From Porticoccus sp950063125 (GTDB lineage Bacteria > Pseudomonadota > Gammaproteobacteria > Pseudomonadales > Porticoccaceae): 64,000 nt of DNA. Positions 62,322 through 64,000 of this stretch are shown one piece after another. Location: the NCBI RefSeq assembly GCF_963973895.1, contig NZ_CAXBBF010000005.1; one strand, written 5' to 3'. The notes beneath the pieces are model-generated. The model made no database searches, was not told the DNA's origin, and was given only the letters and a program-made list of their open reading frames with translations. The first letter of the stretch is position 1. Every line of letters begins with the position of its first letter. The position numbers and the translations under genes were made by a program.

Positions 62322-64000
62322 TCAGAGTGCTTTGATGGTGGTGCACTGCTGTGAGAATTTACCCAGCGTGGCTTCCATGTCTGCCATTCTTTCCCGCTCT
62401 TTGGCAACCACCTCCGCCGGTGCTTTGCCGACGAAGTTTTCATTGCCGAGTTTGCTTTGTACTTTTTCCAGTTCCCGCTGCAGTTTATCGATTTCCTTGT
62501 TTAGTCTCGCCAGCTCGGCGTCCTTGTCGATCAGCCCTGCCATAGGAACCAGAATTTCCATATTGCCCACCAGTGCCGTGGCCGACATGGGTGCCTCTTC
62601 ACCCGGCTCCAGCCAGGTGATGGCTTCGAGATTCGCCAGTTTGGCGAGAAACTGGCGGTTATCGTTCAACTTGCGCAAGTCATCGGCGGAACCGTTGTTG
62701 AAATAAATAGGCAGATGTTTTGCCGGTGTGATGTTCATTTCACCGCGGATGTTGCGGATACCGATGATTACCTTTTTCAGCCATTCGATATCTGCGATGG
62801 CGGTTTCGTCGATGCGACTGTCGTCGGCCTCGGGATAGGGCTGCAACATGATGGTGTCACCCTTGGCACCGGCAAGCACCTTGATTTGCTGCCAGATTTC
62901 CTCGGTGATGAAAGGCATCAGCGGGTGAGCCAGCCGCAAGGTGGCTTCCAGCACCCTCACCAGGGTGCGACGGGTGCCCTTTTTCAGGGCCGGAGCGGCG
63001 TCGTCGTCCCACAATACCGGCTTGGACAGTTCCAGATACCAGTCGCAGTACTCGTTCCAGAAAAACTCGTAGATAGCCTGTGATGCCAGATCGAGCCGGT
63101 AATTGTCGATGGCCTCTGTAACGGCCTTCTCGGCCTGTTGCAGGCGGCCGATGATCCAGCGATCCGCCAGGCTCAGTTGATAGTCAGTGCTGTTGTCCTG
63201 ACCGCAGTCCTGATCCTCGGTATTCATCAGTACATAGCGGGCGGCATTCCACATTTTATTGCAAAAATTACGGAAGCCCTCGATCCGCCCCACATCGAAA
63301 TTGATATCCCGGCCGGTGGAGGCCAGCGAGTAGTAGGTGAAGCGCAGGGCGTCTGTGCCATAGGGGGCAATGCCGTCCGGGAATTCCTTGCGGGTCTGTT
63401 TGTCGATCTTTTCCCGGAGTTTGGGCACCATCATGCCGGCAGTGCGTTTCTGCACCAGCGGCTCCAGGTCGATACCGTCGATCAGGTCGATGGGGTCGAG
63501 CACGTTGCCCTTGGACTTGGACATTTTCTGGCCGTGGCTGTCGCGCACCAGGCCGTGCACATAAACGGTGTGAAACGGCACTTCCTTCATGAAATACAAA
63601 GTCATCATGATCATTCTGGCCACCCAGAAGAAGATGATGTCGAAGCCGGTGACCAGCACACTACTGGGGTGGAAGGTCTTCAGAAGTTCGGCGACATTCG
63701 GGTCGTTATCGGCATTGGGCCAGCCCAGCGTGCCGAAGGTCCACAGGCCGGAGGAGAACCAGGTGTCCAGCACATCCTCGTCCTGTTTCAGGGAGGTGTC
63801 GCCGAGGTTGTGGCGTTCGCGCACGTCTTCCTCACTGCGGCCCACATAGATATTGCCTTGATCGTCGTACCAGGCGGGGATACGGTGGCCCCACCACAGT
63901 TGTCGGGAAATGCACCAGTCCTGGATATCGCGCATCCAGGAGAAATACATGTTCTCGTACTGTTTTGGCACAAACTGGATACGGCCGTCTTCTACGGCAT
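62322..64000 (-). CDS. valS: Valyl-tRNA synthetase (5' part beyond window)
   Basis: The window holds the last 559 or so residues of ValS, entering from the right edge in frame. Visible parts: the end of the editing/catalytic region (WCISRQLWWGHRIPAWYDDQ), the KMSKS loop in SHGQKMSKSKGNVLDP, the helical anticodon-binding domain (EYCDWYLELSKPVLWDD) and the C-terminal coiled coil that contacts tRNA (KDAELARLNKEIDKLQREL). The HIGH motif lies outside. An internal GTG at 63971 is not the start. It is convergent with the diguanylate cyclase gene, 24 bp apart. Confidence 0.97.
   Translation of the reverse strand, partial: AVEDGRIQFVPKQYENMYFSWMRDIQDWCISRQLWWGHRIPAWYDDQGNIYVGRSEEDVRERHNLGDTSLKQDEDVLDTWFSSGLWTFGTLGWPNADNDPNVAELLKTFHPSSVLVTGFDIIFFWVARMIMMTLYFMKEVPFHTVYVHGLVRDSHGQKMSKSKGNVLDPIDLIDGIDLEPLVQKRTAGMMVPKLREKIDKQTRKEFPDGIAPYGTDALRFTYYSLASTGRDINFDVGRIEGFRNFCNKMWNAARYVLMNTEDQDCGQDNSTDYQLSLADRWIIGRLQQAEKAVTEAIDNYRLDLASQAIYEFFWNEYCDWYLELSKPVLWDDDAAPALKKGTRRTLVRVLEATLRLAHPLMPFITEEIWQQIKVLAGAKGDTIMLQPYPEADDSRIDETAIADIEWLKKVIIGIRNIRGEMNITPAKHLPIYFNNGSADDLRKLNDNRQFLAKLANLEAITWLEPGEEAPMSATALVGNMEILVPMAGLIDKDAELARLNKEIDKLQRELEKVQSKLGNENFVGKAPAEVVAKERERMADMEATLGKFSQQCTTIKAL

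Overview
The window reads as chromosomal DNA of a marine-type gammaproteobacterium. The gene orders miaA-hfq-hflX-hflK-hflC-(DUF2065)-purA, ffh-rpsP-rimM-trmD-rplS, xerD-dsbC-hom-thrC, fadJ-fadI and prfB-lysS are all gammaproteobacterial. The genus cannot be fixed from the sequence alone. Both ends cut genes: efp lacks its first few codons on the left, and valS runs off the right edge.

Positions 1-34021 are core genome. In order they hold EF-P with its lysylating enzyme EpmA; tRNA modification (MiaA), Hfq and HflX; the membrane HflK/HflC pair; HisZ and PurA; a run of small accessory proteins (CBS protein, NIF3-like protein, two Nudix enzymes, DUF1289); a CorB/CorC-like membrane protein and a CcsA-like protein; SRP protein Ffh and the S16-RimM-TrmD-L19 operon; XerD, DsbC, homoserine dehydrogenase and threonine synthase; polyphosphate kinase behind a clear Pho box; an SdiA-regulated-like protein; an unusual glycosidase-like/LPS-kinase-like fusion; the anaerobic-type beta-oxidation pair FadJ-FadI; and RecJ.

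Positions 34022 to about 50313 form an accessory island. It holds a WYL-domain regulator followed by a 9-bp inverted repeat, a small membrane protein, a 66-residue fragment of a Cas3 HD domain, and a type I-C CRISPR-Cas operon (cas3-cas5c-cas8c-cas7c-[ParD/ParE-like toxin-antitoxin]-cas4-cas1-cas2). An AT-rich leader and an 89-repeat, 88-spacer array follow. Cas8c carries an in-frame internal start with its own ribosome-binding site, which would give the small subunit Cas11c. The array shows duplicated spacer blocks that record internal recombination. A diverged copy of the last 12 sense codons plus stop of recJ lies just beyond the array, so the island is bracketed by two recJ 3' ends (35 of 39 bases identical). 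This suggests the island entered at the 3' end of recJ.

Positions 50353-64000 return to ordinary genome. They hold a secreted truncated-haemoglobin-like protein that appears to lack the haem-ligating histidine, a hypothetical gene, the ABC-F ATPase Uup, the TesA/YbbA/YbbP cluster, a small exported protein with a TTG start, prfB with its programmed +1 frameshift, lysS, a membrane-bound diguanylate cyclase and the C-terminal part of valS. No rRNA, tRNA, insertion sequence or integrase gene was seen anywhere in the window.
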